A program made the position numbers and the translations under genes. Below are positions 1 to 9,031 of a stretch of DNA of 64,000 bases, piece by piece; position 1 is the first letter of the stretch, and every line of letters starts with the position of its first letter. Origin of the DNA: Gammaproteobacteria bacterium (GTDB taxonomy: Bacteria > Pseudomonadota > Gammaproteobacteria > Steroidobacterales > Woeseiaceae); NCBI GenBank assembly GCA_029865385.1, contig JAOUGX010000006.1, positions 1 to 64,000 of the forward strand, given 5' to 3'. The notes beneath the pieces were generated by a model, which was not told the origin of the DNA, did no database searches, and saw nothing but the letters and a program-made list of their open reading frames with translations.

Positions 1-48
1 ACGACCGAAAGTCGGCCTCGTGTCCCGCGAAGCAAGGTGGGATTGATA

Positions 49-1407
49 ATGAAACTGACAATGAAAACAGCTCTGCTGGTGCTTGGTGTAGCGGGATTGT
101 CTCTGTCGGGCGTAGGCAGTGCGCAGGCTCAGGACCTGAACGTGGAAATTGCGCAATTGCGCGCATCGCTTGCGGAAGCAAAAAGCGAATACGAGGCGCG
201 AATTGCGGCGCTGGAACAAAGGCTGCAACGGGCCGAGCGCTTGGCAGGGTCCGCCAGCCGCGATGCAGATCAGGCGATCGACATCGCCGAACAGGCGGCG
301 ATCGATGCAACGCCTTCATCGTCGGCGGCAAACACCTACAACCCTGCCCTCGGCGCCGTGCTGGTTGGCCGCTTCGGTGATGTTGAACAGAGCTGGGATT
401 CCATTCCGGGCTTTATTTCTGGTGGTGAAATCGGGCCTGGCGGTTCGGGATTCTCACTCGGCGAGTCCGAGATCAATCTGAACGCGAATATCGATCCGCG
501 GTTTTTCGGCAACCTGACGCTGGCCGTCGAGGACGATGCGGGCGAGACCGAAATCGGGCTCGAGGAAGCCTGGATACAGACCACCACGCTGCCCCATGGC
601 CTTGCCGCGAAAGCCGGCCGCTATTTTTCCAATGTCGCGTACCTGAACGGTTTTCACCGTCACAGCGACGAATTCGCGGACCGGCCGCTACCCTATCAGG
701 CGTTCCTCGGCGGGCAGTACATTGCGGACGGTCTGCAGATGACCTGGCTGGCGCCCACGGCGCTGTTTCTCGAGTTCGGCGCGGAAATGAACTGGGGATC
801 GGGTTTTCCGATGAGCGGCAACGGCGAATCCGGCCCTGATGCCTGGACCTTATCCGGCAAGGTCGGCGGAGACATTGGCGACAGCCAAAGCTGGCAGGCC
901 GGCCTGTCCTACCTGAGAGTCGATGTGCTCGAACGAAACGCCGGCGACGATGCGGTGCCGGGCGAAGATTTTTCAGGTGACAGTAACCTTGCTATCGCCG
1001 ATTTCGTCTGGAAATGGGCGCCGGCCGGCAACTCCACGGTCAACAACTTCAAAATCCAGGGCGAGTATTTCCATCGTGACGAGAAAGGAAGTTTCGCGAG
1101 CCTGCCTTACGACGGCATGCAGAGTGGCTGGTACCTGCAAAGCATCTGGCAATTTCGCCAGGGCTGGCGAGTCGGTGCGCGCTACGACGAGGTCAGCAGC
1201 GATAACGGCACGCTGTTCGCGGGCACCGTTCTGCAAGACCCTTCGTGGACGCCTCGACGTGCCAGCGTGATGCTGGACTGGTCACCCAGCGAGTTCAGTC
1301 GCCTTCGCATGCAGTACACGGACGACCGGGTTCAGGATGCCGGCGGCAGCCAGTTCCTGCTGCAATACCTGATGAGCCTCGGTGCTCACGGCGCTCACCG
1401 CTTCTAG
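49..1407 (+). CDS. Porin-like outer membrane protein next to metal ABC transporter genes
   Basis: Predicted 452-aa exported protein. The ATG at 49 is preceded by AAGGTGG at 34-40, which favours it over the in-frame GTG at 37. A signal peptide (residues 1 to about 28, ending SAQAQ) is followed by a coiled-coil stretch of E/A/R-rich heptads (about 30-75). The rest is rich in alternating aromatic and polar strands ending in FLLQYL, as in a beta-barrel. The gene lies 8 bp before a ZnuA-like gene, so it probably serves metal (zinc or manganese) passage across the outer membrane. The metal role is inferred from neighbours only; the barrel is inferred from composition. Confidence 0.7.
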   Translation: MKLTMKTALLVLGVAGLSLSGVGSAQAQDLNVEIAQLRASLAEAKSEYEARIAALEQRLQRAERLAGSASRDADQAIDIAEQAAIDATPSSSAANTYNPALGAVLVGRFGDVEQSWDSIPGFISGGEIGPGGSGFSLGESEINLNANIDPRFFGNLTLAVEDDAGETEIGLEEAWIQTTTLPHGLAAKAGRYFSNVAYLNGFHRHSDEFADRPLPYQAFLGGQYIADGLQMTWLAPTALFLEFGAEMNWGSGFPMSGNGESGPDAWTLSGKVGGDIGDSQSWQAGLSYLRVDVLERNAGDDAVPGEDFSGDSNLAIADFVWKWAPAGNSTVNNFKIQGEYFHRDEKGSFASLPYDGMQSGWYLQSIWQFRQGWRVGARYDEVSSDNGTLFAGTVLQDPSWTPRRASVMLDWSPSEFSRLRMQYTDDRVQDAGGSQFLLQYLMSLGAHGAHRF

Positions 1408-1415
1408 GATTGCCG

Positions 1416-2309
1416 ATGAACAGACTCATAGCATTGATCCTGATCCTGATTTCGCCGATGCAGGCATCGGCGCTGCAGATTTTTGCCTGCGAGCCCGAAT
1501 GGGGATCGCTGGCCCGGGAACTAGCCGGCGACGCGGCGCAGATCACAACGGCCACCACGGCATACCAGGATCCGCACCGGCTGGAAGCGAAGCCGAGTCT
1601 GATCGCGGCGGTGCGACGCGCCGATCTGCTGATCTGCACCGGTGCCGATCTCGAGATCGGCTGGCTCCCGCTGTTGTTGCGCCGGTCCGGCAATACGGCG
1701 ATAAAGCCCGGCAGCCCGGGCAACTTGCTGGCAGCAGATTTCGTACGCCGCATCGAACTGCCGGACCGAATCGATCGCGGCGAAGGCGATATACATCCGC
1801 AAGGCAATCCCCATATTCACCTGAATCCGCACAACGTCGAGCGGGTCGCCAAGGCGCTGGCCGATCGACTACGGCAAATTGATCCTGCAGGAAGCTCTGG
1901 TTATCAGGCCAGGGAAAAAGAGTTCCTTGCACGTTGGCAAGAGGCCACCGCCACCTGGGAAGACCGCGCAATGAATCTCGCGGGTTTGCGACTCGTATCG
2001 CACCATCGCGGCTTTTCCTATCTCGCGGACTGGCTGCACCTCGATATCCTGGCGGACATCGAGCCCAAACCGGGCATACCAGCGACTGCCGCCCATCTCG
2101 CGACGCTGGTCGAGGCGCTCGGTCCGAATCCGCCGGCAGGCATTGTTCGAACGCCGTACACCGATTCGAAAGCGTCGTTATGGCTGTCCGAAAAACTCGG
2201 GGTACCGGCCATGCAATTGCCGTACACCGTTGGCGGCAGCGATCGTGCGACCGACCTGTTCGGCTTGTTCGACGACACCTTGACCCAACTCGAGGCGCTG
2301 CGCCGATGA
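1416..2309 (+). CDS. ZnuA-like metal ABC transporter substrate-binding protein
   Basis: 297-aa periplasmic binding protein of the cluster A-I (ZnuA/TroA/PsaA) family, which hands Zn2+ or Mn2+ to an inner-membrane ABC importer. A short signal peptide ends near ASA (17-19). Likely metal ligands are H54 (in DPHRLEAKPS), H133 (in GNPHIHLNP), a His in the SHHRGFSYLADW segment, and Asp in the YTVGGSD motif near the C-terminus. The His-rich mobile loop typical of enteric ZnuA is missing. The ATG at 1416 was chosen for the signal peptide; the frame is open further upstream. The stop overlaps the permease start (ATGA at 2306), so the two are translationally coupled. The metal cannot be decided. Confidence 0.85.
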   Translation: MNRLIALILILISPMQASALQIFACEPEWGSLARELAGDAAQITTATTAYQDPHRLEAKPSLIAAVRRADLLICTGADLEIGWLPLLLRRSGNTAIKPGSPGNLLAADFVRRIELPDRIDRGEGDIHPQGNPHIHLNPHNVERVAKALADRLRQIDPAGSSGYQAREKEFLARWQEATATWEDRAMNLAGLRLVSHHRGFSYLADWLHLDILADIEPKPGIPATAAHLATLVEALGPNPPAGIVRTPYTDSKASLWLSEKLGVPAMQLPYTVGGSDRATDLFGLFDDTLTQLEALRR

Positions 2310-3073
2310 ACGCCATCGAATTGTCCATTCTGCTTCCGGCGTTCGTCGCCGGTCTGATCGTATTGAGTACGCACGTGCCGCTAGGTGCGGAAGTCCTTCG
2401 CCGCGGCATCATTTTCATCGACCTGGCCATTGCGCAGGTTGCAGGGCTCGGGGTCATCGCGGCGGACCGGATCGGCTTCGAACCGAGCGACTGGATGGTG
2501 CAGGTCTCCGCGGTCTCCGCCGCTCTGCTGGTCAGCCTCATTCTAAACTGGACGAACCGGCGCTGGCCCGAGGTCCAGGAAGCCCTCATTGGCATCTGTT
2601 TCGTCATGGCCGCAGCGGCCGGTATTCTCCTGCTCGCCGGCAACCCCCACGGCGGGGAGAATCTTCGAGAGCTCCTGGTCGGACAGATTCTCTGGGTGAC
2701 TTTCGATCAGCTGATCCCGTTCGGCGTTGTCAATGCCGTTATCCTCGGGCTGTGGTTCCGATTCAGAAGCCGCATGAACGGACTGCCCTTCTATATCCTG
2801 TTCGCGTTCGCTGTCACCTCCTCGGTGCAGCTGGTCGGCATCTACCTGGTGTTTGGCAGCCTGATCATCCCCGCGCTGGCGACCTTGCGTATCGAGCGGC
2901 GCTTCCACCGCCTGACGTCCGGCTACGTGCTGGGTAGCCTGGGTTTTGCCGCCGGGCTCGCGTTATCGGCCTGGCTCGATCTGCCGTCCGGCGCCGTGAT
3001 CGTATGGACCCTGGCGGCTGTGGCCGTGCTCTTTGGCAAATTCAATCCCTGGACGGATCGGACGAGTTCCTGA
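2306..3073 (+). CDS. ABC-3 family metal ABC transporter permease (ZnuB-like)
   Basis: 255-aa integral membrane protein with about seven to eight hydrophobic segments. Family features include the early RRGIIFIDLAIAQVAGLG segment and the late GIYLVFGSLIIPALATL segment that contacts the ATPase. It should form the membrane channel of a Zn2+/Mn2+ importer together with the binding protein encoded just upstream (ATGA overlap). No ATP-binding subunit follows: the next gene is a PrsW-like protease after 62 bp. The ATPase must lie left of the window or elsewhere in the genome. Confidence 0.85.
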   Translation: MNAIELSILLPAFVAGLIVLSTHVPLGAEVLRRGIIFIDLAIAQVAGLGVIAADRIGFEPSDWMVQVSAVSAALLVSLILNWTNRRWPEVQEALIGICFVMAAAAGILLLAGNPHGGENLRELLVGQILWVTFDQLIPFGVVNAVILGLWFRFRSRMNGLPFYILFAFAVTSSVQLVGIYLVFGSLIIPALATLRIERRFHRLTSGYVLGSLGFAAGLALSAWLDLPSGAVIVWTLAAVAVLFGKFNPWTDRTSS

Positions 3074-3135
3074 CTGCTGTCGATTCTGTGAGTCGAATGC
3101 AGGCCGCATAAGCGATTGCGCGGCATACTGGGCCG

Positions 3136-3936
3136 ATGAATATCGTCTGGCTTAGCCTTCAAATAGTGCTTCCGGTCCTTTTCTGGAGCGCTTACCACTA
3201 CCACAAGGATCGACACCTACCGGAGCCGCCGGCCAATCTCGCCTTGTGTTTTTTGCTGGGTTGCGCCGCGGCAGGGATCAGCCGCCTGTTTTACGAAGGC
3301 CTCGGCGCTCTCAATCTGCGATACGACGCACTGGAACTGGGATTGACCGACCTGCCCGGTCTTTTCGCCTACGCGATGCTGGCAATCGGCCCGATTGAGG
3401 AACTGGCGAAGCTGCTGCCATTCCTCCTGGTCGTATTGCGCCTGCGCGCTTTCGATGAACCGCTGGACGGTATCATTTATGCGTCCTTTATCGCGCTCGG
3501 ATATTCAAGCATCGAGAACGCTTACTATTTGCAGTACCTGACCAATGTCGAGGCGATAGCACGAGGTTTCGCCGGGCCGCTGGTGCACATCATGTTTGCG
3601 TCGATCTGGGGGTACTCCATCGGCCGGGCCCATTTGCAGGGCCGATCGCTGTGGCAGGCGGCGCTGATATCTCTTGCGATTGCCAGCAGCCTGCACGGCA
3701 TTTACGACTTCCTGGTGCTCGCCGAACCGCTGGCGGCCCTGCCGCTTTCGGCGCTGTTAATGCTGATGATCTGGATCTGGCGCATGCTGCTGATTCGCGG
3801 TATCCACAGCCGCAGTGCTCACGAGGACAAGTGCGGAATCTGCGAAGTCATTGCCGGTCTTGAGGGGAAGGCAGGCAATATTCCGACGCACGCTGCCGCT
3901 AACGGCCAGGAAGTCGGTGGACGACGAAGGCGCTAG
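3136..3936 (+). CDS. PrsW family glutamic-type intramembrane protease
   Basis: 266-aa polytopic membrane protein of the PrsW/CPBP-related group. Conserved elements are the E88-E89-x-x-K motif (PIEELAKLLP), the D-x-IIYASFIALGYSSIEN block with E127-N128, and H151 in a later helix; these are the family's predicted active-site residues. Family members cleave membrane-anchored proteins such as anti-sigma factors, but no candidate substrate is encoded beside it. The C-terminal 50 residues are polar and cytosolic-looking, with GRRRR at the end. The start follows the permease stop by 62 bp. The 3' end overlaps the convergent 55-aa gene. Confidence 0.82.
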   Translation: MNIVWLSLQIVLPVLFWSAYHYHKDRHLPEPPANLALCFLLGCAAAGISRLFYEGLGALNLRYDALELGLTDLPGLFAYAMLAIGPIEELAKLLPFLLVVLRLRAFDEPLDGIIYASFIALGYSSIENAYYLQYLTNVEAIARGFAGPLVHIMFASIWGYSIGRAHLQGRSLWQAALISLAIASSLHGIYDFLVLAEPLAALPLSALLMLMIWIWRMLLIRGIHSRSAHEDKCGICEVIAGLEGKAGNIPTHAAANGQEVGGRRRR

Positions 3937-4100
3937 GCGCGGTTGTACGGGTCGCTGTTGTCGTTTTTCGCGGTCTGGAACTCGGAGTCTTCGAGGCGCA
4001 GCTCGGTCAGGCCATCCGGCTCTTCCATGAGTTCACTGCAACGCTTCTGAATTTCCGTCAGTTTCAGCGATACGTACGATTTCGAAAGTGGTGTGTCCAT
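3933..4100 (-). CDS. Small acidic protein, 55 aa, unrecognised
   Basis: An ATG-to-TAG frame of 55 codons, encoding a soluble acidic protein that begins MDTPLSKSYVSLKLTEIQKR and ends NDNSDPYNRA. It has no signal peptide or membrane segment and only one Cys. I do not recognise the family. Evidence that it is real: balanced codon use, and an excellent promoter upstream on the same strand (TATACT at 4172-4177 with a perfect TGTGA-N6-TCACA site centred at -41.5) giving a leader of about 65 nt. The ribosome-binding site is weak. The 3' end overlaps the convergent PrsW-like gene by 4 bases. Confidence 0.6.
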   Translation of the reverse strand: MDTPLSKSYVSLKLTEIQKRCSELMEEPDGLTELRLEDSEFQTAKNDNSDPYNRA

Positions 4101-4138
4101 ACTTTAATTGCCGTGCTTTATTGCCCTGCCCGCAGATT

Positions 4139-4158
4139 CTGTCGCGGTATGGCGACAG
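4139..4158 (-). repeat. Leader hairpin upstream of the 55-aa gene
   Basis: CTGTCGC at 4139-4145 and GCGACAG at 4152-4158 form a perfect 7-bp inverted repeat with a 6-nt loop. It lies wholly within the predicted 5' leader of the 55-aa gene (predicted start of transcription near 4165, ATG at 4100). It could stabilise the leader or control translation; no function can be shown. Confidence 0.45.
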
Positions 4159-4171
4159 GCCTGTTTGTCGC

Positions 4172-4214
4172 AGTATAGAGACGGTCAAGACCCCAAAGTG
4201 TGACCCGGGTCACA
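4172..4214 (-). promoter_or_regulatory. Class II CRP/Vfr-type promoter
   Basis: TGTGACCCGGGTCACA (4199-4214) is a perfect 16-bp palindrome matching the CRP consensus TGTGA-N6-TCACA. On the minus strand it is followed after 21 nt by the -10 hexamer TATACT (4177-4172). This puts the palindrome centre at -41.5, the exact position for class II CRP activation, and the -35 region is poor as expected for such promoters. The only gene downstream on that strand is the 55-aa gene. Confidence 0.65.
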
Positions 4215-4295
4215 GTTTCCTGCTATTTCCGAAGCCTTTTCAGTAACTTATGTAAGACAGGCAGGATCCTTTCCTAGCCCGGGCGGGGTCAGATC

Positions 4296-5264
4296 CTAGA
4301 AGCGAACGAGTGCGGAGCCCCAGGTGAAACCTGCGCCGAAGGCCTCCAGCAACAGAAGGTCGCCTCGTTTGATACGCCCGTCCCGTACGGCGACATCCAG
4401 CGCCAGCGGAATCGAAGCGCTCGATGTATTGGCATGTTCGTCCACCGTGACCACTACCCTGTCCATCGGCAATTTGAGTTTTTTGGCGGCAGCGGAAATG
4501 ATTCGCAGATTGGCCTGGTGCGGAATCAGCCAGGCGATATCACTTTCCTTGACGTTATTGGCAGTCAGAGTTTCGCGGGCGATCGCCCCGAGCACGCCCA
4601 CTGCGGCACGAAACACTTCATGGCCTTTCATCTGGATGAATGCACTCTCCTGCCGCACCTGGTCGTAGCCGGAAGAGATGCCGGCGGGAACATGAAGAAG
4701 TTCTTCGTGCTGTCCATCCGCATGACTGTGCGTTGACAGAATGCCGGCTTCATCCGACGCTTGCAGTATCACGGCTCCGGCCCCGTCGCCAAACAATACG
4801 CAAGTGCCGCGATCATTCCAGTTGATAATGCGCGAGTAGATTTCGGCGCCAATGACCAGGGCACACTTCGATCCGCCGGTCCTGACAAAACGGTTTGCAA
4901 TATCCAGCGCGTAGACGAAACCGGAACAGGCTGCGTTGACGTCAAATGCAGCAAATCCGCTTATGCCGAGGCGCCGCTGCACGATGCAGGCAGTACTTGG
5001 AAATACCTTGTCGGGAGTGGAAGTGGCGACGATGATCAAATCCACATCCTTTGCGTCTGTCTCCGCCATTTGCAGCGCTTCCCGTGCGGCTGCCAATCCC
5101 ATATCAGATGTTTTCTCATCATCTGCCGCAATGTGACGACGTATTATTCCGGTTCGTTCCCGAATCCACTCGTCGCTGGTATCGACGATGGCCTCGAAAT
5201 CCTTGTTGGTCATAACCCGCTTCGGCAGGTAGCCACCGGTGCCGGTGATGCGCGCATACTTCAT
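4296..5264 (-). CDS. 3-oxoacyl-ACP synthase III (KAS III, FabH-like)
   Basis: 322-aa thiolase-fold enzyme that condenses an acyl starter (usually acyl-CoA) with malonyl-ACP. The catalytic triad is intact: C113 in [12 protein letters not shown]249 in IPHQANLRI and N279 in [13 protein letters not shown], the same order and spacing as E. coli FabH. It starts in an ATGA overlap with the upstream ligase-carrier gene, so the two products are probably made together. There are no acpP, fabD or fabG genes nearby. That argues for a dedicated role, for example elongating an acyl group activated by the neighbouring ligase, rather than the housekeeping fatty acid gene. Confidence 0.9.
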   Translation of the reverse strand: MKYARITGTGGYLPKRVMTNKDFEAIVDTSDEWIRERTGIIRRHIAADDEKTSDMGLAAAREALQMAETDAKDVDLIIVATSTPDKVFPSTACIVQRRLGISGFAAFDVNAACSGFVYALDIANRFVRTGGSKCALVIGAEIYSRIINWNDRGTCVLFGDGAGAVILQASDEAGILSTHSHADGQHEELLHVPAGISSGYDQVRQESAFIQMKGHEVFRAAVGVLGAIARETLTANNVKESDIAWLIPHQANLRIISAAAKKLKLPMDRVVVTVDEHANTSSASIPLALDVAVRDGRIKRGDLLLLEAFGAGFTWGSALVRF

Positions 5265-7219
5265 GGAGTGGACCCTGATTTGCTGCGAATAAAATCCGCC
5301 ATTTGCCGCACGGTCGGGTAGTCAAACAGATCGCTGACATCGACCTTGCCCGGAAATTTCAGATCAACTGCCAGCATGATTTCGGTCAATGTCAGTGAAC
5401 TGATCCCTGTCTCGAACAAGTTGTCGTCGGCCGAGATCCTGCGATCTTTTGCAAACTCGCTGCATATCGCCAGCAGTTCTGCGACCAGTGGGTCCGATTC
5501 GGGTGTCGGTTCCCGCGTCGAGCTTTTCAGTTGCCCCAACTCCGCCACGGCAGCGGCGAACTCGCCGTCAAGATAAGCTGCAGCAAGGTGCGCTCGCTGA
5601 ACCTTGCCGCTGGTGGTCTTCGGGATCCTGGCAACAGGCACGACCTGGTCCACGTCGAGACCTGCATGCGCGCCAATCCTGTCACGGATTTGTTCGACCA
5701 GCGGGGCGAAAGAACGCAAACCCTGGCGATGCAAGACAAAAACGACCAGCTGTTCTACGGGGCTGTCGGCCGGTCTGACGCCACTAATGACGACCTTTCC
5801 CAGATCGAGTCCCTCAATGGCAGCGACGATCTCTTCGAGGTCGTGCGGATAGTAGTTCTGGCCGTTGATGATGATGATGTCCTTGACGCGACCGGTAATG
5901 ACGAGGTCGCCATCGACGATGACACCGACGTCGCCGGTTCGTAACCAGCCATCGGCCGTGAACAGCTCGGCCTGTGCTTCGTCAGCGTTGTAAAGCCCGC
6001 TGGTGACGCTGCCACCACGAAGCAGTATATTTCCAACGAGGCCATCCGCGAGCGGCAGATCATCCTCGTCTGCAATTCGCAATTCCACATCACGGATCGG
6101 TCGACCGACTTTCAGGAAGCTGACCGCATCCGCATCGCCAGGATTTGCATTTTCGAAGGCGGTCCCGATCTTCAGTGAATGCCGGTTCGCAGTGATGCGT
6201 GAGTACGCGTGACCTGGCTCGGGAAAGGTAACGGCGACCGTTGCTTCAGCCAGTCCGTACACCGGGTGCATGGTATTGCGCCGCAAGCCGAATGGAGCCA
6301 TGGCGTCCATGAATTCTTCACACAATTCCCAGGATATCGGCTCGGCACCGTTCAGGATCAGTCGGACGTTGCTGAGATCAAGACCGTCGAGGCCCTTGCG
6401 CTCGAACATCTTGAGAAAGTGCTTGTATCCGAAGTTTGGCGAGCAAAGCTGCGTCGCACGAAGTTCGCTCGCTTTACTCATCCACAACAGCGGCCTTCGG
6501 ACGAACAGGCTGGTATCCATCACCGTATGATTCATTCCGGCTGCCATCATCGTCAGATGATAGCCGATCAGTCCCATGTCGTGGGTCAGCGGCATCCAGC
6601 TCAGTGAATGGTCTTCCGGTGTAAATTTGAGCTTCTCGATAACCGCGCGAAAATTGGTACCGAGATTGCCGTGCGTCAGGCAGACTCCCTTCGGGTCGCT
6701 GGTCGATCCGGACGAATACTGGATGAACGCCAGATCGTCTGCATTGACCTTGGCAATATTTCCATCCTGGCCGGATTCAATATCGCTCATCAGCACCGTT
6801 GCGTCATGTAACAGAGTGACAACAGATGTCAGCTCCTGTGATTCGGCGAAAGCCTTCAGTTTCGCGAGCAGTGCCGAATCGGTGTACAGGGTGCCGCGAC
6901 GCATCTGCTGCAGAATGCGAAAAAGCTTCAAACGATGTTCGTCGCTGATGCCCACGGCGACCGGTACCGGAACGATACCGCCGAGAACTGCCGCCCAGAA
7001 AGCGATGATGAATTCTTCATTTGACTTACTGAAGATGACGAGTTCGTCGCCGGGTACCATGCCTTTCTCTTGCAGGGCGCCGAGCAGTTCAGAAGAACGA
7101 AGCCAGATATCGTCAAATGACACCTTGGATTCGTCCGTTTCGCCGTCGATGAAGTGAATATGCTTAGCGCGCCCACGCGCATCAGCAAGCATGTCAATCA
7201 GGCTGCCGTAAAGGACCAT
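5261..7219 (-). CDS. Fatty-acyl-AMP ligase fused to an acyl carrier domain
   Basis: 652-aa two-domain protein. Residues about 1-560 are an AMP-binding adenylation enzyme with the P-loop [11 protein letters not shown] (168-178), [12 protein letters not shown], the hinge segment [16 protein letters not shown], and the C-terminal Lys in [12 protein letters not shown]. The [10 protein letters not shown] block resembles the fatty-acyl-AMP ligases (FAAL) that load carriers rather than CoA. Residues about 575-652 form a phosphopantetheine carrier domain, with S608 in GISSL as the likely attachment site; the usual GxDSL has Ser in place of Asp. I infer that it activates a fatty acid, loads it in cis, and passes it to the KAS III enzyme. 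The substrate is unknown. Confidence 0.87.
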   Translation of the reverse strand: MVLYGSLIDMLADARGRAKHIHFIDGETDESKVSFDDIWLRSSELLGALQEKGMVPGDELVIFSKSNEEFIIAFWAAVLGGIVPVPVAVGISDEHRLKLFRILQQMRRGTLYTDSALLAKLKAFAESQELTSVVTLLHDATVLMSDIESGQDGNIAKVNADDLAFIQYSSGSTSDPKGVCLTHGNLGTNFRAVIEKLKFTPEDHSLSWMPLTHDMGLIGYHLTMMAAGMNHTVMDTSLFVRRPLLWMSKASELRATQLCSPNFGYKHFLKMFERKGLDGLDLSNVRLILNGAEPISWELCEEFMDAMAPFGLRRNTMHPVYGLAEATVAVTFPEPGHAYSRITANRHSLKIGTAFENANPGDADAVSFLKVGRPIRDVELRIADEDDLPLADGLVGNILLRGGSVTSGLYNADEAQAELFTADGWLRTGDVGVIVDGDLVITGRVKDIIIINGQNYYPHDLEEIVAAIEGLDLGKVVISGVRPADSPVEQLVVFVLHRQGLRSFAPLVEQIRDRIGAHAGLDVDQVVPVARIPKTTSGKVQRAHLAAAYLDGEFAAAVAELGQLKSSTREPTPESDPLVAELLAICSEFAKDRRISADDNLFETGISSLTLTEIMLAVDLKFPGKVDVSDLFDYPTVRQMADFIRSKSGSTP

Positions 7220-7505
7220 CAGCGGGTACCGGCAGCGCTTGTCCGGTCAAGTCCGGATACGGATAAGTTCATGATAAAAGGATATATTCTGTGTATGGTA
7301 GCCGCTTGCACGCGCAATAGTACATTGACCGGCACAGAACCGATACTGCAAACTCGCCGGCCCGGCGGCGACCTGAAACGTATGTTTATCCGATGGCGTT
7401 ATTCATTCGTTGTTCAGACGCATTTTCGTAATCTGTACGTCTATATTTCGTTGTATGGTCGATTTCGCAGGCAAACGCCAATATTTCTTGCAACAGAGCT
7501 CATCG

Positions 7506-8252
7506 ATGACTGACGAAAATACGCCAAGCAATTTCTCTGATATTCAGGCGCGGCGCAGTCCCTCGTCCAGCCGTCAGCGGTCTCTATGGCGTCGCGCCTA
7601 CTACGCGATAGGCATGCCGATATTGCAGGGTGTGATCAGCCTGCTGTTTCGAAGTTACCGCATCGAGGCGGTGATCGGTCAGGACGTAGTGGATCGGTTG
7701 ATCAACTCCGGCACAACCTGTGCGCCGTGTTACTGGCACCAGCACCTGATACTCGGCAACCTGTTTCTCAGGAAGTGGATTACGCGCGGTTTCAGAGCCG
7801 GCTTTCTCATTTCCGCTTCCGTAGACGGTGACGTACCGTCACGAATCGCCCGCTCCTGGGGAGCCGAGGTTGTGCGAGGTTCTGCCAACAACACGGGCGC
7901 GTTGGTGTTGCGGGACATGCACGGACTCTTCAGGCGCGGGATCTCAGTGGTCTCCATTGCCGACGGTCCGACCGGTCCGAAAGCGGTTTTCAAGACCGGT
8001 GTAGTATTGATGGCAAGAATTGCAAACGTGCCGATGGTCCCTATCGGCTGCGCGGCGGAAAGCGCCTGGTACCTGAATCGTTGGGACGATTTCATGATAC
8101 CGAAGCCCTTTTCTCGGATTGTCCTTGCGGTGGGCGAGCCGGTAACGATTCCACCAAAGACTCCGGTCGATGCGATGGAAAATTACAGGCAGCAGATGGA
8201 AGATGCAGTAAAGTCGCTGTGCGAGCGGTCCAAGGAACTCATCAGCAGATAG
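7506..8252 (+). CDS. DUF374-type lysophospholipid acyltransferase family protein
   Basis: 248-aa protein of the LPLAT superfamily, DUF374 branch. Visible motifs are the YWHQHLILGN segment (His-containing block I), the RGSANNTGALVLRDM region, and SIADGPTGPKAVFKTG, typical of this family. A hydrophobic stretch at about 30-50 likely anchors it to the inner membrane. Members transfer acyl chains to lipid acceptors. The ATG at 7506 is preferred because the frame upstream looks non-coding; its ribosome-binding site is weak. It diverges from the acyl ligase-carrier gene across 286 bp in which I see no clear operator. The shared acyl theme suggests the two units cooperate, which is inference. Confidence 0.8.
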   Translation: MTDENTPSNFSDIQARRSPSSSRQRSLWRRAYYAIGMPILQGVISLLFRSYRIEAVIGQDVVDRLINSGTTCAPCYWHQHLILGNLFLRKWITRGFRAGFLISASVDGDVPSRIARSWGAEVVRGSANNTGALVLRDMHGLFRRGISVVSIADGPTGPKAVFKTGVVLMARIANVPMVPIGCAAESAWYLNRWDDFMIPKPFSRIVLAVGEPVTIPPKTPVDAMENYRQQMEDAVKSLCERSKELISR

Positions 8253-8265
8253 CGGAGATAAACAG

Positions 8266-9030
8266 GTGTCGCGAAAATCAAAAATTCATTCAAGTCTCAT
8301 TGCCGGCAGCATGATCTGGGTCCTTGTGGCGCTCTCAGTCGGCAATGCCGGTGCGGCACAGCCACTGACACCTTACAGGGCCGAATACAAGGTAAAGATC
8401 AGCGTCCTCAGCGGCAAGTTGACGACAGAGTTTCGACGCACGTCCGACGGTTACTCGGCCAAGTCAACCATTGAGCCGGCGGGACTGGCGAACATCTTCC
8501 TGAATGGATCGATCGAGGAAAGTTCGACATTTACGGTCACGGACGGCGGCGTCGTTCCAGCACTATACCGATCGATGGACACACTCACGAAAGATCAGAA
8601 AGAAATGAATTTCAGTTTTGACTGGGACCGGCACGAGGTAGCGGGAACGATCGGTGAAGCAAATTACGTGATCCCGCTCGAGGGCCCGGTGCACGATCGA
8701 GTTACGATTCAGTATGAACTGATGTACGAGCTGATGAACGGTTCACCGGCAGACAACTACGTCATGTTGAACGAAGAAGAGCTTCGCCCGATCGTCGTTT
8801 CCAACATCGGCAAGAAACAGGTCAAGGTTCCGTTCGGCACGTTCGAAGCGGTTGGTATACAGCACCGGACAGAGGATTCGTCGAGAGTGTCAACTCTCTG
8901 GTGTGTCGAAAAGCTGGGATTCCTGCCGGTCATTATCGAGCAGCACCGGGACGGTAAACTTCGTGCTCGTGCCGTGCTGAACGAATACGCACCTATAGAC
9001 GAATCACAAGGCGGCAGTGACCAGCTGTAA
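8266..9030 (+). CDS. DUF3108 domain-containing exported protein
   Basis: 254-aa protein with a signal peptide (cleavage near NAGAA, residue about 31). The mature part shows DUF3108 features: the opening PYRAEYKV, the GLANIFLNGSIEESSTF block, and the DTLTKDQKEMNFSFDW block. Function is unknown; members are predicted periplasmic beta-rich proteins. It starts at GTG (8266) with CGGAG well placed, 13 bp after the acyltransferase stop, so the two probably form one operon. A lipid- or envelope-related role is possible from context only. Confidence 0.8.
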   Translation: MSRKSKIHSSLIAGSMIWVLVALSVGNAGAAQPLTPYRAEYKVKISVLSGKLTTEFRRTSDGYSAKSTIEPAGLANIFLNGSIEESSTFTVTDGGVVPALYRSMDTLTKDQKEMNFSFDWDRHEVAGTIGEANYVIPLEGPVHDRVTIQYELMYELMNGSPADNYVMLNEEELRPIVVSNIGKKQVKVPFGTFEAVGIQHRTEDSSRVSTLWCVEKLGFLPVIIEQHRDGKLRARAVLNEYAPIDESQGGSDQL

Positions 9031-9031
9031 A

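Noticed and set aside
7154-7513. 119-codon plus-strand frame between the acyl ligase and the DUF374 gene
   Set aside because: Half of it is antisense to the ligase and the rest is promoter-like sequence; no family resemblance.
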